Shown here: positions 1 through 7,295 of the stretch, in pieces
Position numbering within the stretch: the stretch's first letter is position 1
How the letters are laid out: each line of letters begins with the position of its first letter
NCBI GenBank assembly: GCA_903910005.1
Contig: CAIVXW010000397.1
Location: 1 to 16,080, forward strand
Length of the DNA stretch: 16,080 nt
Source: an uncultured Methylococcaceae bacterium
Lineage (GTDB): Bacteria; Pseudomonadota; Gammaproteobacteria; Methylococcales; Methylococcaceae
Direction: 5' to 3'
Position numbers and translations under genes: made by a program
The notes under the pieces: model-generated
Databases searched by the model: none
What the model was told of the DNA's origin: nothing
The model's input: the letters and a program-made list of their open reading frames with translations, nothing else

Positions 1-62
1 CAGATTGGTCTGGATGGTGGATTGCTCCAGCAGGTAATCCCGGCGGGCGCGGTAGTGTTCGT
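1..62. repeat. 62-bp exact direct repeat, copy A
   Basis: Identical to 312-373 base for base, with the first mismatch at 63 versus 374. This copy lies in the partial downstream gene and is cut by the window edge, so the repeat may be longer. Perfect identity in coding DNA, synonymous positions included, points to recent duplication or gene conversion. Confidence 0.95.
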
Positions 63-84
63 GAGGAAACCCGTGTTTGCTCAT
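1..84 (-). CDS. Partial coupled gene carrying a copy of the nuclease tail
   Basis: Only the first 28 codons are visible; the gene continues past the left edge. The ATG (82-84) overlaps the stop of the upstream nuclease gene as ATGA, the usual sign of translational coupling. The protein begins MSKHGFPH and then has EHYRARRDYLLEQSTIQTNL, identical to residues 214-233 of the upstream nuclease; the identity holds at the DNA level over 62 bp. Nothing of the catalytic domain precedes it, so this appears to be a stand-alone version of the nuclease's C-terminal coiled-coil region. Inference: it may bind the nuclease through the shared segment, as a tail-only partner or inhibitor. It could equally be the remnant of a tandem duplication; the missing 3' part decides. 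No strong Shine-Dalgarno is present (CAGG about 10 nt upstream). Confidence 0.55.
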   Translation of the reverse strand, partial: MSKHGFPHEHYRARRDYLLEQSTIQTNL

Positions 85-413
85 TTTTCTGCTGCCTGTT
101 CCATTTGGGCCTTTAGCCTGGCCAGTTCAGCCAGGGCGGCTGCCTCACGCTGCAGGGCTTCTTCCCTGGCCTGTCTTTCAGCTTCTTTTTCCCTCAAAGC
201 AGCCTGCTCGTTCTTCAAAGCAGCCTCTTTCTGCTTCCTCTCCTGCTCCACATCCTTCAAGGCTTGCAGCTTGCGGCGAGTTTCCATTGCCAGATTCCGT
301 TGCAGGGTTTGCAGATTGGTCTGGATGGTGGATTGCTCCAGCAGGTAATCCCGGCGGGCGCGGTAGTGTTCGTAGCGTTGTTCCTGTTCGGAAAATTGTT
401 TGATGATGTCCAT
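81..413 (-). CDS. Candidate in-frame internal gene inside the nuclease (C-terminal tail only)
   Basis: The ATG at 411-413 (nuclease residue M200) is preceded by GAGG with a 6-nt gap (GAGGCAAACCATG), a better ribosome site than that of the full-length gene. Translation from here would give a 110-residue protein, MDIIKQFSEQ onwards, made only of the coiled-coil tail and sharing the nuclease stop. Known from related E. coli Rpn proteins (from memory): small C-terminal proteins translated from inside the gene act as antitoxins. Applying this here is inference, and these tails differ from the E. coli ones. The tail-like gene immediately downstream makes the idea more attractive. Confidence 0.35.
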   Translation of the reverse strand: MDIIKQFSEQEQRYEHYRARRDYLLEQSTIQTNLQTLQRNLAMETRRKLQALKDVEQERKQKEAALKNEQAALREKEAERQAREEALQREAAALAELARLKAQMEQAAEK

Positions 414-1010
414 GGTTTGCCTCATTTCAGGGGTGTTCATCCAGTCGGGTAGATCAATATCGTCCAGCTTTTCGCCTTCCTTGAACAGTTTCATCCAGCG
501 ATCTTTTTCGGTTTTGACCTGTTTCGGGTGGAATTTGGGCAGTTCGCAGACCCAGACACTACCCAGATTCCCCAGTACCTTGCCCTGTGCATTACAGAGG
601 CGATAACTGTTCAAGTAGGGCTCGTCCTTATCGAGATTGCCATTCACGATCCAGATGGAGTACGTGGGTTTGAGGTCTGCGTAATTCTTGCCTTTCTTGA
701 GTTGCTTGCTGACGAGGGTGGCCCAGACATAGCCCATGCGATCAGGAAGGCTGGGGTAAACCGACATCTGGATTTCAACTTGAAACATATTTCCTTCTTT
801 GTCCCTGGCTTTCACGTCCACGATGGACAGCTTGTCCTGGCGGGTTTCCTTTTCGTTGTACGGATTGAGGATTTCAACCCAGACCACGGGCGATTTCAAT
901 TCGTCCAGCAAAATCGCATTCAGGAAATGGATGAGCAGGTGGGTGTGATCTTCATCGCCCAGGATGGCTTTGAAGACGCAATCTACTTTGGGGTCGATTT
1001 GATGCTTCAT
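81..1010 (-). CDS. Rpn/PDDEXK_2 family nuclease (transposase-like) with coiled-coil tail
   Basis: 309 residues. The N-terminal part matches the PD-(D/E)XK family often annotated as 'Rpn family recombination-promoting nuclease / putative transposase'. It starts with KVDCVFKAILG (8-18). D65 in SIVDVKA and E79 with Q81 in FQVEIQ form the metal-binding D...ExQ pattern. The fold runs to about residue 185 and includes the family-typical PTYSIWIVN stretch (115-123). Residues 200-309 form a long charged coiled coil rich in E, K, R and A. Family knowledge: such proteins are DNA endonucleases spread by horizontal transfer, some with RecA-independent recombination or anti-phage activity. Its stop overlaps the next gene as ATGA. 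One line I counted (661-720) is 50% G+C, visibly lower than the serS and kinase genes, which fits acquisition by transfer. The start at 1010 fits the conserved beginning of the family; its ribosome site is weak. The catalytic residues are intact, so it may be active. Confidence 0.85.
   Translation of the reverse strand: MKHQIDPKVDCVFKAILGDEDHTHLLIHFLNAILLDELKSPVVWVEILNPYNEKETRQDKLSIVDVKARDKEGNMFQVEIQMSVYPSLPDRMGYVWATLVSKQLKKGKNYADLKPTYSIWIVNGNLDKDEPYLNSYRLCNAQGKVLGNLGSVWVCELPKFHPKQVKTEKDRWMKLFKEGEKLDDIDLPDWMNTPEMRQTMDIIKQFSEQEQRYEHYRARRDYLLEQSTIQTNLQTLQRNLAMETRRKLQALKDVEQERKQKEAALKNEQAALREKEAERQAREEALQREAAALAELARLKAQMEQAAEK
312..373. repeat. 62-bp exact direct repeat, copy B (inside the nuclease gene)
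   Basis: Second copy of 1-62, coding for nuclease residues 214-233 at the start of the coiled-coil tail. Both copies are read in the same frame on the minus strand. Recombination between them would remove about 311 bp and fuse the nuclease body to the downstream gene's tail in frame. Confidence 0.95.
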
Positions 1011-1207
1011 GTGAGGGCGTTTAGCAAGGGGTTTGCTGTAGTGGGCTTGAGTTCCGTCGCGGTTAGATGCGCGGCGTGCAGGGTTTCAGAGGGCATGACG
1101 ACAGCCATGGTAGTGATCCCGGGATTGGAATGATGGGTAAAGTCGATGGCCTGCCGCAAGGTTTGACGGCCTGGCCGATGTGCTTCCTTTGTCAGCACCT
1201 ATGGTTT

Positions 1208-4200
1208 TCAAACCCCATAAAACGGGTCGGCGATTTGTGCGGTGAGAGCGTAGGTACCGGTGGTGGTGTCATAGCCGGTACAGGCGATGTAGTAGATGCC
1301 CGTCACCGTGGGCTGGAAGGAAACAGTATCGTCGAGGGTGCCGCTGGTATCTACGCCGCCGGTGTTGGTCTGGAAGCGGCCAGAGGTGTCGTAAATGCCT
1401 TGAATGTGGGGGTCTTCCAGGGTTCCGCTACTGCTGTCGGCTCCGTAAAGGTCAAATTCATAGGCCGAGCCGCCGGTCAGGGTAATGCCTACCCAGTCCA
1501 CATCTCCTGCTTGCTCGATGGTGCCCTGATAGGTTCCGCCCAATGTGATCCGTGCGCTGCTGGCCGTGCTGGCAGAGATGTCCGTGACAAAATTGAATGT
1601 ACCGGCATCGGTAATACCGGCATACCCATTGCCCGCCGTGTCCCGTAGCACCCCACTGGCCAGTTGCACGAAATAGTTGCTGCTATCCTGCAAATCCGTC
1701 GCCGGATTGAGGATGACACTGTTGCCGCTGAAACTGACCTGGCTGGTATCGGTGATGCTGAGGGTGCGGGTATCGCTGCCATTGCTGATGACGATGTTGC
1801 CGGTTCCAGCTTGTACCGCTTCGCTGAAGTTGAGTACCAGATTGCTGCTGACGGCAACCCCGCTGGCATTGTCGGCGGGTGTGGTGGCGGTCAGGGTGGG
1901 TGCCAGGGTGTCGCCGCTCAGGCTGAGGGTATTGCTGGCGTTACCAGGGTTGCCGGCGCTGTCGGTGTAGCTCCTGGCTGCGACGCTGACCGAACCTGCC
2001 CAGGTATCGAGGGCGGTGGGTGTGAAGCGGGCGGTGTAGATTTTGCCGGAGACATCTGCCGTCAGATTACCCAATGTCCCGCCGGTAAGCTGGATGTCAC
2101 TGCTGGTGAAACCGGACGGTATCACGTTGAAGCTGAAACTGAGCGTGGCCACTTCACCCGCCTTGAGGGTGGTCTTGTCGCTGCCGAGGGTCAAGGCGGG
2201 TAGTAGCGTATCGTCATTGGTCAGAGTCACCGTCGCGCTGGTGATGCTGGACAGAGTGGCGTTGACCGGCGTGGACAGGTTGATCGTGAAGGTTTCATCC
2301 GGTTCGATGAGGGTATCGCCTACAACCGGAATTGCTATGGTTTTGCTGGTTTCATCCGGTGCAAAACTCAACACCTGGCTGACTGCCGTGTAATCCGAAC
2401 CGGCCCGGGCGCTGCCATCACGGGTGGCGTAATTGACGCTGACCGTTTGCCTGGAAGAATTGGAGAGCGTGACGGTCACTGTGGCATTGCCGCCGTCGGT
2501 GCTGCCTTCAGCCTGGGTAGTGTTGCTAATGAACACGACCGGATTGTCGTCATTGAGTATGGTGACGGTGGCTGCACTGGCTGCACTGGCTGCGCTGTTC
2601 AGGAGTGCGTTACTGGCTGCGCTCAATTGAACCATAAAGGTTTCGTCGTTTTCCTGCGTGGTATCGCCGATCACAGGAATCTGTAGGATCTTGCTGGTTT
2701 CGCCGGGTGCAAAATTGAGAGTACCACTGAGGGCCGTGTAATCCGAACCGGCCTGAGCCGTGCCATCCTGAGTCGCATAATGGACGCTGATTTTCTGGCT
2801 GGATGGATTCGAGAGGGTTACCGTCACGCTCGCTTTCCGGGTGCCGGTATTACCTTCGGTGATGCTGGCGTCACTGACAGACATATACGCTTGGTCGTCA
2901 TTGCTCAGGGTAACCGTCGCAGTATTGGTCGTATTACCCAGAATGGCATTGCTGGCACCGCTCAGTTGCACCTGAAAGGTTTCATCCGGCTCTACCGTGG
3001 TATCGCCGAGGATCGGTATCTGTAACGTCTGGCGGGTTTGTCCTGGCTGAAACGTCAGTTGACCGCTGCTTTGGGTGTAGTCCATTCCGGCAATGGCAGT
3101 CCCATTTGAGGTTCCGTAATAAACCGTGACGGGCAGGCTCGATGCTGCCGACAGGCTGACCGTCACACTCACCGTGCCGGTGCTGTCGTTGCCTTCACTG
3201 GCGGTGACAGAGGCAATCGAGAGGGTTGGTTGCAGGGTCTCGATGCTGAGGTTCAGGGTGTTGCTGGCCAGGCCGCCGTTGCCGCCGGTATCGGTGTAGC
3301 TGTTGGCGGGAAGGCTGAGGCTGGTGGTCTGGCTGGCATTGACCGGCGGGGTGTACACGGCTGTCCAGGTTTTGCCGTCGCCAGCGGCGATCAGGGGCGA
3401 CAGGCTGCCGGTGCTGACGCGGAGGTCGTCGGCGGTAAAGCCGGTCGGAATTTCGCTGAAATTGACACTGATGCGGGCGGTTTCGCCAGTCTTCAGGCCG
3501 GTGGTGTCGCTGCTGAGGGTGACGCTCGGTGGCAGGGTGTCGCCGTTCAGGGTGAGGACGTTGCTGACCTGGCCGGGTTGGCCGTAGGCATCGGTGTAGC
3601 TGCCAACGAGTACACCGACGGTGGCAGTCAGCTTGTCAATGTTGCTGACGGGGATCAGGCTGGCAGTCCAGGTTTTGCCGGTGGCATCGGGCTGGAGTGC
3701 GGCCAGGGTTCCGCCGGTCACTTGGATGTCGCTGGCCTGGAAGCCTTTGGGAATGTCGCTGAAACTGAAGGTCAGGGCAACGGTTTGACCGGCCTTGAAG
3801 GTGCTGGCCGGGTTGCTGCTGAGCGTGAGGTTGATCTGGTCATCGTTGCTGATGACGACGCTGGCACTACCGGCGGTGGTGTCGAGCTGGGCGTTTTGTG
3901 GGCGGGTGAGTTGTACCCGGAAACTTTCATCCTTTTCCAGTTGGGTATCGCCCTGGAGGTCGATGGCGATGGTTTTGCTGATCTCGCCGGGGGCGAAGGT
4001 CAGGGTGCCGCTGACCGGGGTGTAGTCTTCATTGGCAGTGGCGGTGCCGGTCGGGCTGCTGGCATATTGCACGCTGACGGTTTGTTTGACCGGTTCGGAC
4101 AACTGCACGGTCAGCAATGCCCGGCTGCTGCCGGTGTTACCTTCGGGGACAGTGATGCCCTGAATGGAGAGGCTGGGCAAATCGTCGTTGAGGAGGATGG

Positions 4201-5611
4201 CGCTGGCTTCGGTGGTGTCGAGTTCGGCGCCTTGCACGTTGCTCAAAACCAGGCGGAAGGATTCATCCGGTTCCAGTTGGGTATCGCCGAGAATGCTGAC
4301 CGGCAGTTTGGTGCTGGTCTGGCCTTTGGGAATGGTGAGGCTACCCTGAGCCAACTGATAGTCGGAGCCGGCTTCGGCGGTGTCAGCGACGGTGGCATAG
4401 TCCAGGGTGACATCGATCTGGGCGGGGCCGGAGAGGGTGAAAACGAACACGGCATTCCTGCTGCCCACCTGGCCTTCGCTGAGGCTGACATCACTCAGAC
4501 TGAGGGTGGGCGTGCCGGGTTGATAATCGCCATCGGCAAAGGTCAGGGTTTCGATGTTGCTGAGCCGGTCGCTGCCTTCATCGCCGTCGCGGCGGTCGAT
4601 GTCTTCGACGATCCAGGTTTGTGAACTGTCTTCGAGGACGATCCGGTAGCCGTCCTTGTTGCCGGTATAGTTCACCGTGTCGTTACCGTCGCCGCCGTCG
4701 ATGACATCGTCTCCGGCGCCTCCCTCCAGGGTGTCATCACCGCCATTGCCGAGCAGGGTGTCATGCCCTTTTTCTCCCTTGAGGGTGTTGTCGGCGTCGT
4801 TGCCTTCAAGGGTGTTGGCCAGTGTGTTACCGGTGCCGTCAATGGGGCGGGTGCCGGTCAGGGTCAGGACTTCCAGAAACGTATCCAGCACATAGCTGAT
4901 GCTGCTTTCCACCGCGTCCTGATCGCCGTCCTTTTCGGTTTCAAGGATACGGTCTTCCAGGCTGCTGATCTGGTAGGTATCGGAGCCATCCCCCCCAATC
5001 AAGGTATCTGCCCCCAAACCGCCGATCAGGGTGTCATCGCCAGCACCGCCGATGAGGGTATCGAACCCATTGCCGCCATCCAGCAGGTTGTTGCCATCGT
5101 TGCCGGTAATTTTGTTGGCGAGGGCATTGCCGGTGCCGTTGAGGTTGGCCAATCCGGTGAGTTCAAGGTGTTCGACATTAGCGGGCAGAATGTAGGTGAT
5201 GCTGCTTTTTACGGTGTCTATGCCGCCAGTGGATTTGGCGGTTTCCGTTAGCTTGTCACCGATGTTGTCTACAAAGTACAGATCGTTGCCGTCACCGCCG
5301 CTCATGGCATCGGCACCGGTGCCGCCCTCCAGGGTATCCGCCCCGGCACCACCGTCGAGCTTGTCGTTGTCGGCACCGCCATCGAGACTGTCGTTCCCGG
5401 CACTGCCCAGCAGGGTGTCGTTACCGGTATCGCCGCTGAGTCGGTCATTGTCAGTGCCGCCGTCCAGCGAGTAAGCACCGGTGCCGCCGGAGAGGGTGTC
5501 ATTGCCGGACAAGCCGGACAGTGTGTCATTACCGGCCAGGCCGCTAATGGAGTCGGCCTGCGCCGTGCCTTTTTTCTTGTCGTTGTTGGGGGTGAGGGTC
5601 AGGGTCGTCAT
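1208..5611 (-). CDS. Large RTX / Calx-beta / Ig-like surface or secreted adhesin-type protein
   Basis: 1467 residues. Three blocks of RTX calcium-binding nonapeptides (GGxGxDxLx type) lie at about 20-115, 171-215 and 270-315. Two homologous linkers join them (about 131-170 and 232-270, each with SSIxY and GTGNxLAN), so the unit is about 101 residues long. Then come Calx-beta domains at about 368-476 and 479-591, two Ig-like domains (594-690, 694-790), three more Calx-beta domains (797-906, 908-1022, 1024-1134), an Ig-like domain (1139-1234), an SbsA/Big_5-like domain (1237-1343) and a PPC-like beta domain (1353-1460). Each Calx-beta domain shows the GSDYT ... GDT..E.DE.F ... NDD signature. 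There is one cysteine, no Sec signal peptide and no membrane segment. The start has AAGGA 7 nt before the ATG. Likely role (inference): calcium-stabilised extracellular adhesin or matrix protein, probably exported by a type I system not seen here. RTX blocks usually sit near the C-terminus in such substrates; here they are N-terminal. Confidence 0.85.
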   Translation of the reverse strand: MTTLTLTPNNDKKKGTAQADSISGLAGNDTLSGLSGNDTLSGGTGAYSLDGGTDNDRLSGDTGNDTLLGSAGNDSLDGGADNDKLDGGAGADTLEGGTGADAMSGGDGNDLYFVDNIGDKLTETAKSTGGIDTVKSSITYILPANVEHLELTGLANLNGTGNALANKITGNDGNNLLDGGNGFDTLIGGAGDDTLIGGLGADTLIGGDGSDTYQISSLEDRILETEKDGDQDAVESSISYVLDTFLEVLTLTGTRPIDGTGNTLANTLEGNDADNTLKGEKGHDTLLGNGGDDTLEGGAGDDVIDGGDGNDTVNYTGNKDGYRIVLEDSSQTWIVEDIDRRDGDEGSDRLSNIETLTFADGDYQPGTPTLSLSDVSLSEGQVGSRNAVFVFTLSGPAQIDVTLDYATVADTAEAGSDYQLAQGSLTIPKGQTSTKLPVSILGDTQLEPDESFRLVLSNVQGAELDTTEASAILLNDDLPSLSIQGITVPEGNTGSSRALLTVQLSEPVKQTVSVQYASSPTGTATANEDYTPVSGTLTFAPGEISKTIAIDLQGDTQLEKDESFRVQLTRPQNAQLDTTAGSASVVISNDDQINLTLSSNPASTFKAGQTVALTFSFSDIPKGFQASDIQVTGGTLAALQPDATGKTWTASLIPVSNIDKLTATVGVLVGSYTDAYGQPGQVSNVLTLNGDTLPPSVTLSSDTTGLKTGETARISVNFSEIPTGFTADDLRVSTGSLSPLIAAGDGKTWTAVYTPPVNASQTTSLSLPANSYTDTGGNGGLASNTLNLSIETLQPTLSIASVTASEGNDSTGTVSVTVSLSAASSLPVTVYYGTSNGTAIAGMDYTQSSGQLTFQPGQTRQTLQIPILGDTTVEPDETFQVQLSGASNAILGNTTNTATVTLSNDDQAYMSVSDASITEGNTGTRKASVTVTLSNPSSQKISVHYATQDGTAQAGSDYTALSGTLNFAPGETSKILQIPVIGDTTQENDETFMVQLSAASNALLNSAASAASAATVTILNDDNPVVFISNTTQAEGSTDGGNATVTVTLSNSSRQTVSVNYATRDGSARAGSDYTAVSQVLSFAPDETSKTIAIPVVGDTLIEPDETFTINLSTPVNATLSSITSATVTLTNDDTLLPALTLGSDKTTLKAGEVATLSFSFNVIPSGFTSSDIQLTGGTLGNLTADVSGKIYTARFTPTALDTWAGSVSVAARSYTDSAGNPGNASNTLSLSGDTLAPTLTATTPADNASGVAVSSNLVLNFSEAVQAGTGNIVISNGSDTRTLSITDTSQVSFSGNSVILNPATDLQDSSNYFVQLASGVLRDTAGNGYAGITDAGTFNFVTDISASTASSARITLGGTYQGTIEQAGDVDWVGITLTGGSAYEFDLYGADSSSGTLEDPHIQGIYDTSGRFQTNTGGVDTSGTLDDTVSFQPTVTGIYYIACTGYDTTTGTYALTAQIADPFYGV
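2571..2597. repeat. 9-bp tandem triplet repeat in a Calx-beta loop
   Basis: Three in-frame copies of a 9-mer (GCTGCACTG, GCTGCACTG, GCTGCGCTG) encode Ala-Ala/Ser units near residues 1006-1014 of the adhesin, in the loop before the last strand of the fourth Calx-beta domain. The other Calx-beta domains lack this insert, so it is a local slippage expansion that keeps the frame. Confidence 0.7.
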
Positions 5612-5673
5612 GATGGATTCCTTGTTGTAAAGAAAGGCAGAATCTGCTGTTGCGTAACGAGTGAGTGCAGCGA

Positions 5674-5690
5674 ATGGCTATTTTAGCCAT
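5674..5690 (-). promoter_or_regulatory. Adhesin -10 box within a 17-bp inverted repeat
   Basis: On the minus strand, TAAAAT (5685-5680) matches five of six bases of a sigma-70 -10 box and would start transcription about 60 nt before the adhesin ATG. It sits in a perfect inverted repeat, ATGGCTA (5674-5680) and TAGCCAT (5684-5690) with a 3-base centre, which could be a repressor operator. No good -35 hexamer is present at 17 bp; that position falls in the heptamer array, so an activator or an array effect may be needed. Confidence 0.4.
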
Positions 5691-5696
5691 GTAAAG

Positions 5697-5810
5697 GCAG
5701 AAGGCAGAATGCAGAGTGCAGAATGCAGAGTGCAGAGTGCAGAGTGCCCACTGCCTACCGCCTACCGCCTACCGCCCACTACCCACTGCCCACTCGCCCA
5801 CTCGCCCACC
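5697..5810. repeat. Heptanucleotide tandem repeat array
   Basis: Fourteen consecutive 7-bp units followed by two 8-bp units. The left half is GCAGAGT/GCAGAAT-type (seven units, 5697-5745). The right half is GCCCACT/GCCTACC-type (5746-5794), ending in two CGCCCAC-type octamers. All share a GCnnAnn-like frame except one unit starting with A. The array lies between two divergent genes, the adhesin and serS, and its left edge reaches the likely -35 position of the adhesin promoter. A unit of 7 cannot keep a reading frame, so this is non-coding DNA. Such arrays change copy number by slipped-strand pairing. Confidence 0.9.
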
Positions 5811-5847
5811 TGCGGCCAGGATGGCCGCACCACTCCGCCCCTCGCCA

Positions 5848-5876
5848 TTGGCCTTATCCCGAATTCACGCTAAAGT
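5848..5876 (+). promoter_or_regulatory. Predicted sigma-70 promoter of serS
   Basis: TTGGCC (5848-5853) and TAAAGT (5871-5876) are separated by exactly 17 bp; each matches four of six consensus bases. The start site would fall near 5883, giving a leader of about 40 nt before the serS ATG, with AGGA 6 nt upstream of the start codon. No T-box-like leader would fit in this length. Confidence 0.45.
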
Positions 5877-5922
5877 AAGCTCCCATTTTCCCTGAATCAC
5901 ACAGTCTACTCCAGGATATCCC

Positions 5923-7197
5923 ATGCTTGATTCCCGTTTGTTCCGAACCCAACTGGACGACCTTGCCGCCCAATTGGCACGCCGGGGCTTTGTACTTGAT
6001 ACCCCGGCTTTCACCGCACTGGAAACCCGGCGCAAAGCTCTGCAAACCGAAACCCAGACCCTGCAAAATGAGCGTAATACCCGTTCCAGACGGGTAGGAC
6101 AGGCCAAGGCGCGGGGAGAAGACATCGAGCCATTACTGGCTGAGGTGCAACATCTGGGCGATGATCTCAAACAAAGGGAGCAGGAACTGGCCGATATCCA
6201 GATTCAACTGGAAGAGCGGATTCTATCCATCCCCAACCTGCTGGATGCCGAGGTTCCTGACGGTAAAACCGAGGCCGACAACGTGGAGATTCACCGCCAC
6301 GGCCAACCCCCTGGTTTTGATTTCCCGGTCAGGGATCATGTCGATCTGGGGACGGGGCTGGGTTATCTTGATTTTGAAGCCGCCGCCAAAATCACCGGTT
6401 CCCGTTTCGTCACACTCAAGGGGCCGCTGGCCCGGTTGCAACGTGCCCTGACCCAGTTCATGCTGGATTTACATGTCACGGAACACGGCTACACTGAAAC
6501 CTACGTACCGCTTCTGGTTAATGCCGCCAGTCTGAGGGGAACCGGTCAGTTACCCAAATTTGAGGAAGACCTGTTCAAGGTTCAGCATGATCCGGCCTAC
6601 TACCTGATTCCGACAGCGGAAGTCCCGGTCACCAATCTGGTACGGGACGAGATTCTTTCGGTGGATCAACTGCCGTTCAAACGGGTCTGCCATACCCCCT
6701 GTTTTCGCAGCGAGGCCGGTGCCTACGGCAAGGACGTACGCGGCATGATTCGTCAGCATCAATTTGAGAAGGTCGAACTGGTGCAGATTACCCGACCGGA
6801 CGATTCCGCAGCCGCCCATGAATCCCTGACCGGCCACGCCGAGGCAATACTGAAACGGCTTGAACTGCCATTCCGCCGGGTTTTGCTGTGTGCCGGCGAT
6901 ACCGGTTTCTCTGCCGCCAAAACCTATGACCTGGAAGTCTGGCTACCGGGGCAGAATACCTACCGGGAGATTTCCTCGTGCAGCAACTTCCGTGATTTTC
7001 AGGCCCGTCGACTGCAGGCCCGCTGGCGCAATCCGGAAACCGGCAAACCCGAGCTGGTACATACCCTCAACGGCTCCGGCCTGGCGGTAGGACGCACCCT
7101 GATTGCCGTCATGGAAAACTACCAGGATGCCCAGGGCCGCATCCGCATCCCCGATGCACTGAAACCCTATATGAATGGGCTGGATGTGATTGCCTGA
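5923..7197 (+). CDS. serS: Seryl-tRNA synthetase
   Basis: 424 residues, normal for bacterial SerRS, a cytoplasmic class II synthetase that charges tRNA-Ser (and tRNA-Sec) with serine using ATP. The N-terminal coiled-coil arm that grips the tRNA covers about 1-105, with the family stretch TRRKALQTETQTLQNERN (35-52). The catalytic core shows the serine-binding TAEVP (231-235), motif 2 with FRSEAGAYGKD (261-271), REISSCSNFRDFQARR (348-363) and motif 3 TLNGSGLAVGRTL (381-393) with the ATP-binding arginine. All key residues are present. AGGATATCCC precedes the ATG (AGGA with a 6-nt gap), which fixes the start. It is transcribed away from the adhesin. Downstream lies a hairpin shared with the convergent small gene; with no T-run on this strand, termination of serS there may be incomplete. 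Confidence 0.98.
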   Translation: MLDSRLFRTQLDDLAAQLARRGFVLDTPAFTALETRRKALQTETQTLQNERNTRSRRVGQAKARGEDIEPLLAEVQHLGDDLKQREQELADIQIQLEERILSIPNLLDAEVPDGKTEADNVEIHRHGQPPGFDFPVRDHVDLGTGLGYLDFEAAAKITGSRFVTLKGPLARLQRALTQFMLDLHVTEHGYTETYVPLLVNAASLRGTGQLPKFEEDLFKVQHDPAYYLIPTAEVPVTNLVRDEILSVDQLPFKRVCHTPCFRSEAGAYGKDVRGMIRQHQFEKVELVQITRPDDSAAAHESLTGHAEAILKRLELPFRRVLLCAGDTGFSAAKTYDLEVWLPGQNTYREISSCSNFRDFQARRLQARWRNPETGKPELVHTLNGSGLAVGRTLIAVMENYQDAQGRIRIPDALKPYMNGLDVIA

Positions 7198-7235
7198 GTC
7201 GACGCCGACCGGGAGTCCAATCGCCGGACAATAAA

Positions 7236-7271
7236 AATCCCTCCTGTCAGGCACGCCTGAGAGGAGGGATT
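7236..7271 (-). terminator. Rho-independent terminator of the 132-residue gene (shared with serS)
   Basis: AATCCCTCCT (7236-7245) pairs perfectly with AGGAGGGATT (7262-7271), and CAGGC/GCCTG pairs inside it, making one long hairpin. Read on the minus strand the stem is followed by TTTTT (including ATTTTTATT), a classic intrinsic terminator 25 bases after the stop at 7296. On the plus strand no T-run follows, so for serS it acts at most as a weaker stop. Confidence 0.85.
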
Positions 7272-7295
7272 GTGATACGGACAGACCCTGGTGGA

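Noticed and set aside
1059..1075. A GTTAGAT core resembling half of an integron attC site
   Set aside because: No matching partner half or imperfect palindrome was found at the spacing attC needs, and no integrase or cassette pattern is nearby.
528..1133. A 201-codon plus-strand frame antisense to the nuclease
   Set aside because: It lies opposite a clearly conserved coding gene and shows no motif or ribosome site.
1007..1198. A 63-codon minus-strand frame with a GTG start whose stop overlaps the nuclease ATG
   Set aside because: There is no ribosome site at a proper distance, the composition is not protein-like (TATELKPTTANPLLNALT) and no family is recognisable. The region is better read as the untranslated gap between the adhesin and nuclease genes; the ATGA overlap may be chance.
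3230..4624. A 464-codon open frame antisense to the adhesin
   Set aside because: It is a glycine- and alanine-rich mirror of the repetitive, GC-biased adhesin gene with no domain of its own. Long open antisense frames are expected there.
5661..5873. A plus-strand frame through the heptamer array giving repeated MQSAEC/VQSAEC-type peptides
   Set aside because: The peptide repeats simply translate the 7-bp units. Such frames arise wherever this kind of non-coding heptamer array occurs and are not genes.
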